Shown here: piece after piece, positions 7,073 to 14,227 of the stretch | Numbering within the stretch: position 1 is the first letter of the stretch | How the letters are laid out: the number at the start of each line of letters is the position of its first letter | NCBI GenBank assembly: GCA_900770645.1 | Contig: CAAGKY010000165.1 | Location: forward strand, 1 to 14,227 | Source: Bacilli bacterium | GTDB taxonomy: Bacteria; Bacillota_I; Bacilli_A; ML615J-28; CAG-313 | Length of the DNA stretch: 14,227 nucleotides | Reading direction: 5' to 3' | Notes under the pieces: model-generated | The model's database searches: none | Seen by the model: the letters and a program-made list of their open reading frames with translations, nothing else | Told to the model about the DNA's origin: nothing | Translations under genes and position numbers: made by a program

Positions 7073-7322
7073 CTTTCTTATTCTCCTTTAAATCATCTAT
7101 TAAATCATCAACTTCTTTTGGTGTTATCTTTTCACCACCATCAGAGTCTTTAGATTTTGCTTTTCTATATCATTGATATATTGTGTATAATGTAGTAACT
7201 ACGAATGTTATACAAGCTAACACAATTTGAATTGCTTGTAATGTTTCATTAGCTTGACTTACAGCTAATATAGTTTCTATTGCAGTACCACCTACTCCTA
7301 CGCTTGTTGTTCCATCTACCAT
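7056..7322 (-). CDS. Holin-like small membrane protein
   Basis: This 88-residue protein is hidden by an in-frame TGA. It has a short N-terminus, one membrane segment of about 20 residues (AIQIVLACITFVVTTLYTIY, residues 30-49), then QWYRKAKSKD and a charged tail with KITPKEVDDLIDDLKENKK. TGA encodes the Trp of YQWYRK at the membrane boundary, a typical interface position for Trp. Size, topology and position next to the collar and fiber genes match small phage holins (phi29 gp14 lies in a comparable place). No endolysin accompanies it. The ATG at 7322 is three bases after the lower-collar stop; the upstream AAAGTGAG is a weak ribosome binding site, so coupling to the previous gene is likely. 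The holin function is inferred. Confidence 0.78.
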
Positions 7323-7325
7323 ATA

Positions 7326-8183
7326 TTAGTACTCACTTTCATAAATATATATTCCATCATTACTTCTAACCATTGGATTAAAGCAAACTGCAAACTTATT
7401 TAAGAACTCAGCTGTAACATCATTATCTAACATATCTCATAATTGTTGATATGCATCTAATTTACCAATAGTTAATGTTTCAGTATCTGTGGTATCTCTA
7501 TCTACTTCATTTGTTAAATTATCAGTTCTTTGATCTTGTAAACTATTAAATGTAGTAGTATCAGTATTACCCATAGTTTTTGTATTTGAATGAGAAACAC
7601 TACCAGTAGTAGTTGTTGTATCGTTAAATTTATCCACAGTTTGTTCATTAATATAATTTAATTCTTGATCAGTTCCAGTTCCTGGTGCTGTCTCAGGATT
7701 AAATGCATGATTGTGAATATCTTGACCTGTCTTTGCAGTTGCATAATTGTTATATGTATCTGAACCACTATCTCCTATTGTACCAGTATGTGAATCTGCT
7801 ATATTACCAGTTTTAACATTAGTTTGAGTACCAGTATTTTTAGATGTAATATCACCTTCACCTTCTAATACTCTAATAGCACCAGTCTTAAGATCAGTTT
7901 CAGTAAAGTTTCTTAATATATTTTGAATATTTAAACGCTTTTCCCAAGTAGGACCATATTGCCATACAATACTAAATAATTTATACTTGAATTGATTAAC
8001 ATCGTAGTTAGCAATAGGAGAATTACCATACTTACCGTATAGAAGATAATATAAAGTAGTAACGTTGGCTGTTTGTAATAATGCGGGAATTCCAATTCCA
8101 TTATAATCAGAAAGGAAATCGTTCACATTACTATAAATATTAGTAAACAATTGAGTATTATAATTAGGAAACATACTATTCAT
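7326..8183 (-). CDS. Lower collar protein (phi29 gp11-like)
   Basis: This 285-residue protein links the portal to the tail knob (phi29 gp11 is 293 residues). The N-terminal part contains YYLLYGKYGNSPIANYDVNQ, FKYKLFSIVWQYGPTWEKRL and NIQNILRNFTETDL, the conserved core of this family. The middle (about residues 105-225) is a long Thr/Asn/Asp/Gly-rich low-complexity insertion, as in other lower collars. A TGA in YQQLWDML must be Trp; the last 38 residues follow it and end in TAA. I choose the ATG at 8183 (MNSMFPNYN): it overlaps the upper-collar stop as ATGAATAG and lies 11 bases after AAGGAGG. An ATG at 8192 lies too close to that site. Confidence 0.87.
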
Positions 8184-9264
8184 AATCTTCATTTCCTCCT
8201 TGTTGAGTATTTGGATCAGCATCATCATATAATACATTATTTGCATCAAGGTCTGACATTACAATATTTTCTGATGGTAAGCATGCAATACCTAGCATTC
8301 AGATTGAATTAACTATATTAGTAAATTCTAATCTATTAGATGTTTTATCTTGTAATACTAGTGCTGAATCTATTTGACCTTGATTTAATGATCCTTCTTG
8401 TATATTTTGATATTGTGTTTTAGTATAAACTCCACCTGAAGGTAAACCAGCTAATGCCATTCTTAAGTTATGAATTGTTTGAGCTATTTGTAATAAACCA
8501 GGTATATCTGAATTTCCTGAAGTTAACTCTTGGAAATCTATATTACCTACAACTGGAACATATATCTCAGCTCTTTGTGCAGCTTCTATTAATGACATAT
8601 TAGCTGATCTTGATACTTCTTGTTGATCAGCATCACTAATTCTTACTGCTCTAGTACCTGTAGCATTTAAACCAGCTGTTCTAATATAAGTATAGATTTC
8701 TGATTCTAAGTCAATTAATACTTCATTCATAACTGATTGAGGTATAACATTATTAGATAAATGAGGAGTGTAGTCATATAAAATAACTGCAGATTTTGTT
8801 AAATCATCTTCTGTTAAATCCTCTGGCATTTTAATAGTATTAACTACTTTAAATCTCTTAGAAGCTAGATAATCTTCAACTGGTTTCATTCTAGAATCTT
8901 CTGAAGAACTAACAAAAGGAATTAATCTAATCTCTTTTGGTCTTCCGTACATATCAAGTGAAGAGTCCAGAGCAAATGGAAGTAATACGAATTGATCAAT
9001 ATCTTCTAGATAAGCAAATGCTAACTGGCCTCTATAGTACAATAATTTATTTATCTCTTGAGATTTAAGATCTAACTGAGTATTATACCATTCAAACATA
9101 TTAATATTTAATCTTTTATCTTGATCTCTGAATAATCTTTTTAAGTCATCTTTAGTATTGCATCTTTTACCTAAACCTAATTTTAGAGGTAATCCTGTTT
9201 TAGGATCAATACCAACTTGGTACATACCATCAATCCAAGGTAACTTTGCATTATTTTTTGGCAT
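8176..9264 (-). CDS. Upper collar / portal (connector) protein (phi29 gp10-like)
   Basis: This 362-residue protein should form the dodecameric portal at the unique vertex, through which DNA is packaged by the ATPase and ejected (phi29 gp10 is 309 residues). Family-like segments are NINMFEWYNTQLDLKSQEIN, YYRGQLAFAYLEDIDQFVLL and LDMYGRPKEIRLIPF in the N-terminal half, SRSANMSLIEAAQRAEIYVP in the middle, and GLPSGGVYTKTQYQNIQEGS in the C-terminal half, before the crown region. One TGA in IVNSIWMLGIAC must be Trp; 40 residues follow it, including an acidic tail, and the stop is TAG. Its ATG overlaps the previous gene's stop as TAATG. Gene order knob, small protein, portal, lower collar resembles the phi29 late operon. 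Confidence 0.88.
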
Positions 9265-9788
9265 TATTCTTTACCTCCTCTTGCTTTAATTCTTGCTTTT
9301 GCAGATTCTAAGTTAAACTTTAATTGTCTAGTAGTATCTGTTCTTTGCTCTAACTCTCTTAATCTTTCATAAGCATAGTTTAACTCTTTTCCAGCTTTTT
9401 CTTTAGGATCAAAGAAACTACCAGTATTCTTATCATATTCATATTTGCCTTCAGGGGTTTCATCATATTTTTTACTTGCAAGAGAAAGTGCTTGTTTTCT
9501 TTGTTCTTTTAAAACAGTTTCTCTCAAATGCTGAGCATATGAAGGATCTTCTTTTAATTTTGTAATTTCATCTTCAGATAATCCTTCATCTTTAGCATGT
9601 GCTAGGATAGCTTGTTGTGCTTCAAATTGATCTGCTTCTAATGCTTTAGTAGTAGTTTCAATTATTTGTTTATCTTGTGCAGTAGCTATGTTATTTTGTT
9701 TTTGTTGTTCTATTTCTCTACTGGCTAAGGCAACACCTGCACCGATAGTACCTAAGCCAGCATTAATTGAATTTTGTATAGAGCCCAT
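9264..9788 (-). CDS. Probable internal virion / DNA-ejection protein
   Basis: This 174-residue protein is not in a family I can name with certainty. It begins with a Gly/Ala-rich amphipathic or membrane-active stretch (SIQNSINAGLGTIGAGVALA, residues 3-22). A long, mostly helical, Gln/Lys/Glu-rich body follows, with likely coiled coil at about 24-60 and 138-170 (YERLRELEQRTD), and a basic C-terminus (SAKARIKARGGKE). This layout recalls ejection or pilot proteins of podoviruses and microviruses. It contains no Trp and therefore no TGA. Its ATG is one base after the knob gene stop, and GGGAG lies about 12 bases upstream. Position between tail knob and portal supports a virion role; a scaffold-like assembly factor is an alternative. 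Confidence 0.72.
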   Translation of the reverse strand: MGSIQNSINAGLGTIGAGVALASREIEQQKQNNIATAQDKQIIETTTKALEADQFEAQQAILAHAKDEGLSEDEITKLKEDPSYAQHLRETVLKEQRKQALSLASKKYDETPEGKYEYDKNTGSFFDPKEKAGKELNYAYERLRELEQRTDTTRQLKFNLESAKARIKARGGKE

Positions 9789-9789
9789 A

Positions 9790-12237
9790 TTAGATGTATA
9801 CTCCCTTCTTTAATTCATTATATATTTCATTTACTTCATTTGAAGATAATTGAGGGTATGAGTTATCAAATCTTAATAAGTCACCAGAAATAAATGTTCT
9901 TTCTACTTGTTGATAATCTTGAATTGTACCAATAGCATTTACATTCATAGAATTAAACATTATTTTATTTTTAAGAATTCCAATTTCTTCATCTGTACAA
10001 GTATAATATTCTAATACTGGGAACTTCTTATTATTAAATGTTATAGGTGATACTTTTGATATACTATTAGGCATTGCTTTAATATTACCTAATTGGAATT
10101 TAAAATTATCTATTGCAAAACTTTTATCCTCAGTTTGTCTACTGTTCATTAATGCTAAATCAGTAATACCACCTGCAAGTGATGCTACACCACCTATTGC
10201 AGCACCAACACCTAAACCAACAGGACCAAGTTTAGAACCAGCTAGCATACCACCACCTACACCTGCAAGTGTACCAGTTAACATACCAACTGTAGATTGA
10301 ATTCTTTCTTGATTTTGTTGGAAATCTAAATGTTCTATTTGTCTATTAAATGCTATTTGATAATTCTTATTTTGTAATTCATAATTAGCTCATGCAGATG
10401 TTTCTCTTGGTAGTGAGAAGTCTCCATTACATATTAATCCGACTGGAGTATCCCAATCTTGTCCATATAATGATTTGAAATTTGGATTTAGATGTAGGTA
10501 TGGATTGAATGGACGAGCAGTCACATCAACATTAAAATAATCAACACCATTATTTTTAGCATTACTATATTCAAATATACCATCAAAGTTTGGACTTACA
10601 AGTCTCCATAATTCTACTTCATTACAAATCTTTTTATTTATTGCAGGATTACTATCATATTGAGTTAATGTTGTAACTCCTGGTGTATTTCCCATATTTA
10701 TATTAAATGTAAAATTACATGTTCTTAAATATAATACAACACTATCATTTGTACCACTATGACTTAAGTATTGATATTGATTTGAATCTAATGTATCTCC
10801 TAATGATAAATGAACAGAACCTGCAGTTTTAATACTTGTTTGATATGGACAATAAGGTAATAATTGAATATCAATTAAGTTATCTCCTGCTGCAAGAGAA
10901 ATTGCTCTTACTATTTTTTGAGATACACTTGTAGATGTTGTAAAATTAATAGTTGAACCTGATGTATCATCTTTAACATTTATAGGCTCATATGGAATAG
11001 CAATAATATTAAAATCAGAATCTTCTGTTTTTGTTTTAGGAGATTCAAATAATTTAAATGTTATTGTTCCTGCTTCATAAGGAGTATAAGTTACTTTTAT
11101 AGTTCTTTTTAATACTTGTGCACTGAAATATTCAGTACGTGTTCCAGAAGAGCTAATACTTACTCCTGAATTATCCCATAAATCATTAAAATAATTATAT
11201 GTTATAGGACAATTATCATCATTTATTTGTTCATCTACAGTTTCTGATGTTGTAGTTACTGTTACATAATACAATCTATCTTCACTATCTTTAACAACTT
11301 TTTGATCAAATCGACTCCAAGAATCATATTCTTGATCAGTAACATCATTAACAAATGTTTTTTCAGTAAAATATGTATTTTTTGTAGCTGTATACCAATT
11401 ACCTAATAAACCTTTAACAGTACTACTAATATTAACAAATGTATTATTAAAATATATCCAAGGTCTTGTTACTACTGTATCTGTTATCTTTGTACAAGTA
11501 ACTGATTGAGGAGCACTTCCTGTTCATCTTCAATTCCATTTTTCAGGACTTACTGCTCAACCATTATCATATCCAGTTAATGATCTAATATTAAAATAAT
11601 TTAATTTAATATTATTTAAAGTAGTATCATTTGCTGGAAAGAAATCAGCTGCTTTACCAGGAATTTCTTGATCATATGATGATTGATCTACAACAACACT
11701 TATATTTTCTTGTGATACATAATCTTTCTTAAAATATAAATAATATCATCTTGCTGCTAAGCCATCTGATAATAAATATTCTCTTTTCTTTATTTGATTA
11801 TAACTAAATCCTTCAGAATTAAATAATAGAGGATTATCTACATTTGATATCATAGCTCTATTTACTATCATAGGTGCTGTAATTACATAATTATAATAAT
11901 CTGCTATTATATCTCTTCTAAGAATTAATTTAAATTGTCCTTGTCTAGTTCTTTGGTGTTCTATAATAAACCATCTAGATACTGGAGCAAAGGCCTCTAA
12001 GTAATCATTTTCTGCTACTAATAAGTAGTCACCATTACCATTATAACCTACTCCATTTTCTACTTTTGTACCAATTATAAGCTCTGTAGTCATTCCATCA
12101 TTAGGATTAAAATTAGTAACATTATCACCATTATTATATAGTAAGTTGCCAGCTGTATTATAATCACCAATAGTATTTTCTCTTTTAATAATTCTATTAA
12201 AGTAATTGTTATAAGTATATATTAATATTTTTGACAT
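9790..12237 (-). CDS. Tail knob protein with pore-forming loop (phi29 gp9-like), five in-frame TGA=Trp
   Basis: Read with TGA as Trp, one 815-residue protein spans what the standard code splits into three pieces. TGA codons lie at 11746, 11557, 11530, 11524 and 10390 (lowest base of each); the dense Trp cluster EKWNWRWTGS uses both TGG and TGA. It corresponds to the phi29 distal tail knob (599 residues): N-terminal strand-rich part with RWFIIEHQRTRQGQFKLIL and RRDIIADYYN, a long strand-rich middle, and a C-terminal part with a helix (ANYELQNKNYQIAFNRQIEH, from 617). Next comes the hydrophobic Gly-rich segment GVGGGMLAGSKLGPVGLGVG with AAIGGVASLAGGI (about 659-691), then VERTFISGDLLRF, which matches the FISGD of gp9. 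In phi29 this loop penetrates the cell membrane. The extra 200 residues lie in the middle. AAAGGAG precedes the ATG. Confidence 0.9.
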
Positions 12238-12266
12238 TTTAATCTCCTTTACTTAACAATAAACTA

Positions 12267-12297
12267 GGGGTAGGGTTAGCCGATTATTCCCTACCCC
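12267..12297 (-). terminator. GC-rich hairpin after the capsid gene (attenuator or terminator)
   Basis: GGGGTAGGG (12267-12275) and CCCTACCCC (12289-12297) form a perfect 9-bp GC-rich stem with a 13-base loop. It is the most stable hairpin in the structural operon. Read leftward, only TAGTTTATTGTT follows, so termination would be partial. A partial terminator directly after the major capsid gene would lower expression of the tail genes relative to capsid. Confidence 0.6.
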
Positions 12298-12317
12298 AGG
12301 ATTAGGAGGTATCTATA

Positions 12318-12354
12318 TTAACCAGAGATTAATCTGAGGTTAACCTAATATTAG
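12318..12354. promoter_or_regulatory. Cluster of adjacent 10-bp palindromes
   Basis: Three perfect 10-bp palindromes follow one another: AGATTAATCT (12326-12335), AGGTTAACCT (12337-12346) and CTAATATTAG (12345-12354). The last overlaps the capsid stop codon. A wider imperfect inverted repeat pairs TTAACCAGAGATT (12318-12330) with AATCTGAGGTTAA (12331-12343), 11 of 13 positions. Palindromes without a loop suit protein binding to DNA better than RNA hairpins. Possible operator or processing site; function unknown. Confidence 0.4.
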
Positions 12355-13427
12355 TTTGATGCTTTCTTCTTAATAGTGATTACTGGATAAGCATCTAATG
12401 CGAAAGGTTTAGACTCAGTGAAAATTAAATAATCTGTGTCTGTTAAGCCTCTAGCATTCTTGAATTGAGTTGCTGCTTGCCAACCTTGAAGATAGATAGG
12501 TAACTTAACAAATACCTTAGCAATAACATCTGCATCTTCAGTATAAGATGCACCAGCTGGAGCTGTATCAGTAACAGCAATTAAATCACCTGGCTTGTAG
12601 TGAGTAGTTGTACTACCAGTTGTAATATCTTGTTCAACTAATGATCTAACAGTAGCACCATCACCAACTGTAGCTGTAGCATTTACTTCACCAAAATACT
12701 TAGGATTTAAGTTATCGAAACCAGTAAAGATCTTTTCTAATCTTTCATTATGGAATACTGAACCTAAATCTATGTATCTTACATCATTACGATACTTATT
12801 ATTGAAAATAATCTTAACATCTTCTGGAGCATAACGTCTTAAGTAACCTAAAGAGTTATAATCTTCAGTATAGTCGTCCATATCAGTTAATAGATTAGCG
12901 ATTGCAGCAGATAAGTTTTCACCAGTAGAGTTTCCACCAGCCTCTAGGTCTACTTCAATTTCACTAACAGTTTGATTTGGTTTTTCAACAGTACCAACAT
13001 ATGCATTATAAGTTAATGCCTTATGAATTCTCTTAGAATCTGAAATGAATTGCTTCATTAATGCTGTGAAAGCACTGAATGCGCCTTCATCTAGGAATGC
13101 CTTTTTGCTTTCATATTGATCTGTAGTTGTGTAAGACATAAATGTTTCAGTAATATCAACATTCTCAACTGTTACTTCCTTATTGTAATGAGTTTGTAGT
13201 AAGTTAGCTGATTCTGCTTCATGTCCTGTCCAAGTTTGAACTGCTTGAGGCTCTGATGCGATATATAATGCTTTATCACCATATAAACCTGCTTCAGTCA
13301 TAGCCTTACTGAATAAATCTGAACCTTTGAAGTTATCTGTTAAAACTTCCATAGAAATGATCATGTTATAAAGTGCTGATCTTACACTGTTAGTGTTTAA
13401 AACACCATTAAATCTTCCATTTGCCAT
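12351..13427 (-). CDS. Major capsid protein (phi29 gp8-like, HK97 fold)
   Basis: This 358-residue protein is the probable shell protein. Its second position after the scaffold gene, size and sequence style match Picovirinae capsid proteins: an N-terminal helix region (TNSVRSALYNMIISMEVLTD), a long-helix segment EGAFSAFTALMKQFISDSKR, a peripheral-domain stretch YLRRYAPEDVKIIFNNKYRN and a late strand region KVFVKLPIYLQGWQAATQFK. phi29 gp8 is 448 residues and carries a C-terminal Ig-like domain; no such extra domain is apparent here, in line with the smaller genome. Both Trp codons are TGG and no TGA occurs. AAAGGAG stands before the ATG. A GC-rich hairpin follows the gene, which may hold downstream transcription below capsid levels. 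Confidence 0.85.
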   Translation of the reverse strand: MANGRFNGVLNTNSVRSALYNMIISMEVLTDNFKGSDLFSKAMTEAGLYGDKALYIASEPQAVQTWTGHEAESANLLQTHYNKEVTVENVDITETFMSYTTTDQYESKKAFLDEGAFSAFTALMKQFISDSKRIHKALTYNAYVGTVEKPNQTVSEIEVDLEAGGNSTGENLSAAIANLLTDMDDYTEDYNSLGYLRRYAPEDVKIIFNNKYRNDVRYIDLGSVFHNERLEKIFTGFDNLNPKYFGEVNATATVGDGATVRSLVEQDITTGSTTTHYKPGDLIAVTDTAPAGASYTEDADVIAKVFVKLPIYLQGWQAATQFKNARGLTDTDYLIFTESKPFALDAYPVITIKKKASN

Positions 13428-13460
13428 TTGAAATTTTTCTCCTTTGTTTAATAATTTTTG

Positions 13461-13931
13461 TTAACGGAATATTCTTGTTGCCTCAATTCTGAATTCCTCA
13501 TCAGTTTCCGAATTGTCAACTAAATATTGTAGTCCTTCTGCTATATGTTCTGCTTCCATGTAGTCTGCTTGAGTAGGCTTTGAAAATTGAGATTGATTTA
13601 CAAAAGGATCTGCTGATGGACCTTGTTCAGCGATTACTTTGTTTCTGTATTCTAGAGCATATACAATCTTATCTCTGTTACTTAAACTTTCATCAAAGTA
13701 ATCTTCGGCGATAGCTTTTAATGATCTATCTTCTTTAGTTGAGTTCGTTACGTCAATAGTCTCATTATTGAGAACCTTTTGAAGAATCTCTTTCTTCTCT
13801 TGTTTTTCCTTCTCATATAGCTCACGAGAAACAGTGTTATTCTTTAATTGTGCCTTTAACTGTGCGATAGTATCGATTAGATCGCTTGAGCTATTGTCTT
13901 GGTTTAATTCTTGTACGTTTTCGTCTTGCAT
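13461..13931 (-). CDS. Probable scaffolding protein (phi29 gp7-like)
   Basis: This 156-residue acidic protein precedes the capsid gene, as gp7 precedes gp8 in phi29. The N-terminal 60 residues are helical and form a coiled coil (LIDTIAQLKAQLKNNT, then VSRELYEKEKQEKKEILQKV). A charged middle (EDRSLKAIAEDYFDESLSNR) and a helical C-terminus (EFRIEATRIF) follow. phi29 gp7 is only 98 residues. The protein contains no Trp, no Cys and no TGA. AAAGGAG before the ATG is strong. It is the first gene of the late operon, and its untranslated leader contains the structured element at 13962-14103. The role is inferred from position and helical, acidic composition. Confidence 0.8.
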   Translation of the reverse strand: MQDENVQELNQDNSSSDLIDTIAQLKAQLKNNTVSRELYEKEKQEKKEILQKVLNNETIDVTNSTKEDRSLKAIAEDYFDESLSNRDKIVYALEYRNKVIAEQGPSADPFVNQSQFSKPTQADYMEAEHIAEGLQYLVDNSETDEEFRIEATRIFR

Positions 13932-13961
13932 AATAAATATCTCCTTTGTTATTTATATTAT

Positions 13962-14103
13962 TATATACAAGCAGACTTGCAGCTCACCTATAGCCTGTTA
14001 TGTCCTAGTGTTGATCCCTAGTCACGTGTCTGTACCTCTTCAGTCTCACTCAGCTCAAGTGATCACATAAGATATAGACTATTGAGTCCACTGCTTGTAT
14101 ATA
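13962..14103 (-). ncRNA. Candidate pRNA-like structured RNA (three-way junction)
   Basis: The 142 bases are about 44% GC in their interior by my count, clearly above the flanks, and hold no gene. The ends pair perfectly: 13962-13974 (TATATACAAGCAG) with 14091-14103 (CTGCTTGTATATA), 13 bp. Two further helices abut this closing helix without spacer. ACTTG-c-AGCT (13975-13984) pairs with AGCT-CAAGT (14052-14060), 9 bp with one bulge. A hairpin at 14075-14090 has loop CAAT in the minus sense and six pairs including one G-U; in the plus sense that pair is a mismatch, so the minus strand is favoured. A 14-base linker (14061-14074) completes a three-way junction. phi29 pRNA has paired ends, a three-way junction, a size of 120-174 nt and a place near a genome end. 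The identity is inference. Confidence 0.55.
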
Positions 14104-14168
14104 TTAATATACAATATATATTACCATTTTAATTTAGCATTAGATATAGTGAATGTATAATGATTATA
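14104..14168 (-). promoter_or_regulatory. AT-rich region, probable promoter of structured RNA and late operon
   Basis: Between the terminal repeat and the structured element lie 65 very AT-rich bases without a reading frame. On the minus strand TGGTAATAT (a TGn-extended -10-like sequence) and TATATT occur close to the start of the element, and TATAATCATTATA stands nearer the repeat. No convincing TTGACA is present, so I cannot choose one start. ATATACAA at 14108-14115 can pair with TTGTATAT (14096-14103), in competition with the closing helix of the RNA. Confidence 0.3.
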
Positions 14169-14227
14169 TATATACATAGATATTAATACACTACGTGTAT
14201 ACTCACTACGTTCGTTTAGATCAATAG
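14169..14227. repeat. Inverted terminal repeat, right copy (truncated)
   Basis: This is the perfect reverse complement of 157-215. It contains the direct repeat CACTACGT at 14189-14196 and 14204-14211. The window ends at the base that corresponds to position 157 of the left copy, so the outer 156 bases seen at the left, including the 13-bp array, are missing here. That is expected when a short-read assembly meets a long inverted repeat. Confidence 0.9.

Noticed and set aside
9790..12237. Three separate genes in the tail knob region
   Set aside because: All pieces are in one frame and are separated only by TGA; with TGA = Trp they form one protein with the phi29 gp9 layout. No frameshift or pseudogene needs to be assumed.
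13834..14070. Plus-strand reading frame of 78 codons
   Set aside because: It is antisense to the scaffold gene and runs into the structured RNA; no ribosome binding site and no family resemblance.
13975..14090. A tRNA gene, possibly a Trp tRNA with UCA anticodon, at CTTCAGT near 14037-14043
   Set aside because: The bases flanking the possible anticodon loop do not pair into an anticodon stem, and no acceptor stem, T loop or CCA pattern fits. No other tRNA-like cloverleaf was seen.
1..14227. CRISPR array, insertion sequence or integrase
   Set aside because: The only arrays are the 13-bp terminal units, without spacers. No transposase, integrase or attachment site is recognisable.

Overview
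The window looks like a nearly complete genome of a very small, AT-rich, linear, protein-primed podovirus related to phi29 (the Picovirinae/Salasmaviridae type of phage). All 17 genes I can support lie on the minus strand and run from the right end to the left. Eight of them are interrupted by in-frame TGA codons if read with the standard code. Reading TGA as Trp restores intact genes, 19 TGA codons in all, and every gene then ends in TAA or TAG. Several of these TGAs sit where phage families expect Trp. The phage therefore uses genetic code 4. No endolysin or virion lysozyme is recognisable. Both facts fit a wall-less mollicute host, although a recoded phage of a standard-code host cannot be excluded.

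Right end, 13932-14227: half of an inverted terminal repeat, an AT-rich probable promoter region, and a GC-richer element of 142 bases (13962-14103). Its ends pair in a 13-bp helix, and it can fold as a three-way junction. I propose that it is the packaging RNA (pRNA) partner of the phi29-like packaging ATPase. The late morphogenesis operon follows leftward: scaffold (13461-13931), major capsid (12351-13427), a structured intergenic region with a terminator-like hairpin and tandem palindromes, tail knob with a membrane-penetrating loop (9790-12237), a probable internal or ejection protein (9264-9788), upper collar/portal (8176-9264), lower collar (7326-8183), a holin-like one-TM protein (7056-7322), and three appendage genes: a fiber (6224-7072), a collagen-like protein (5346-6203) and a second fiber (4354-5238). 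A strong terminator at 4251-4284 ends this block.

Left block, 237-4166: a small cysteine-rich zinc-binding protein, a free-standing HNH endonuclease, a 56-residue ribbon-helix-helix regulator, an unknown basic protein, a compact family B DNA polymerase without a recognisable exonuclease domain, another unknown protein, and the DNA-packaging ATPase. The ATPase stop codon lies in the loop of a terminator hairpin. No terminal protein is recognisable by sequence; the two unknown proteins flanking the polymerase are the positional candidates.

Left end, 1-215: the other copy of the terminal repeat (157-215 is a perfect 59-bp inverted match to 14169-14227), preceded by 156 bases that contain a 13-bp tandem repeat array. 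The matching 156 bases are absent at the right, so the assembly is probably truncated there, and the real genome would be about 14.4 kb if the repeat is symmetric.
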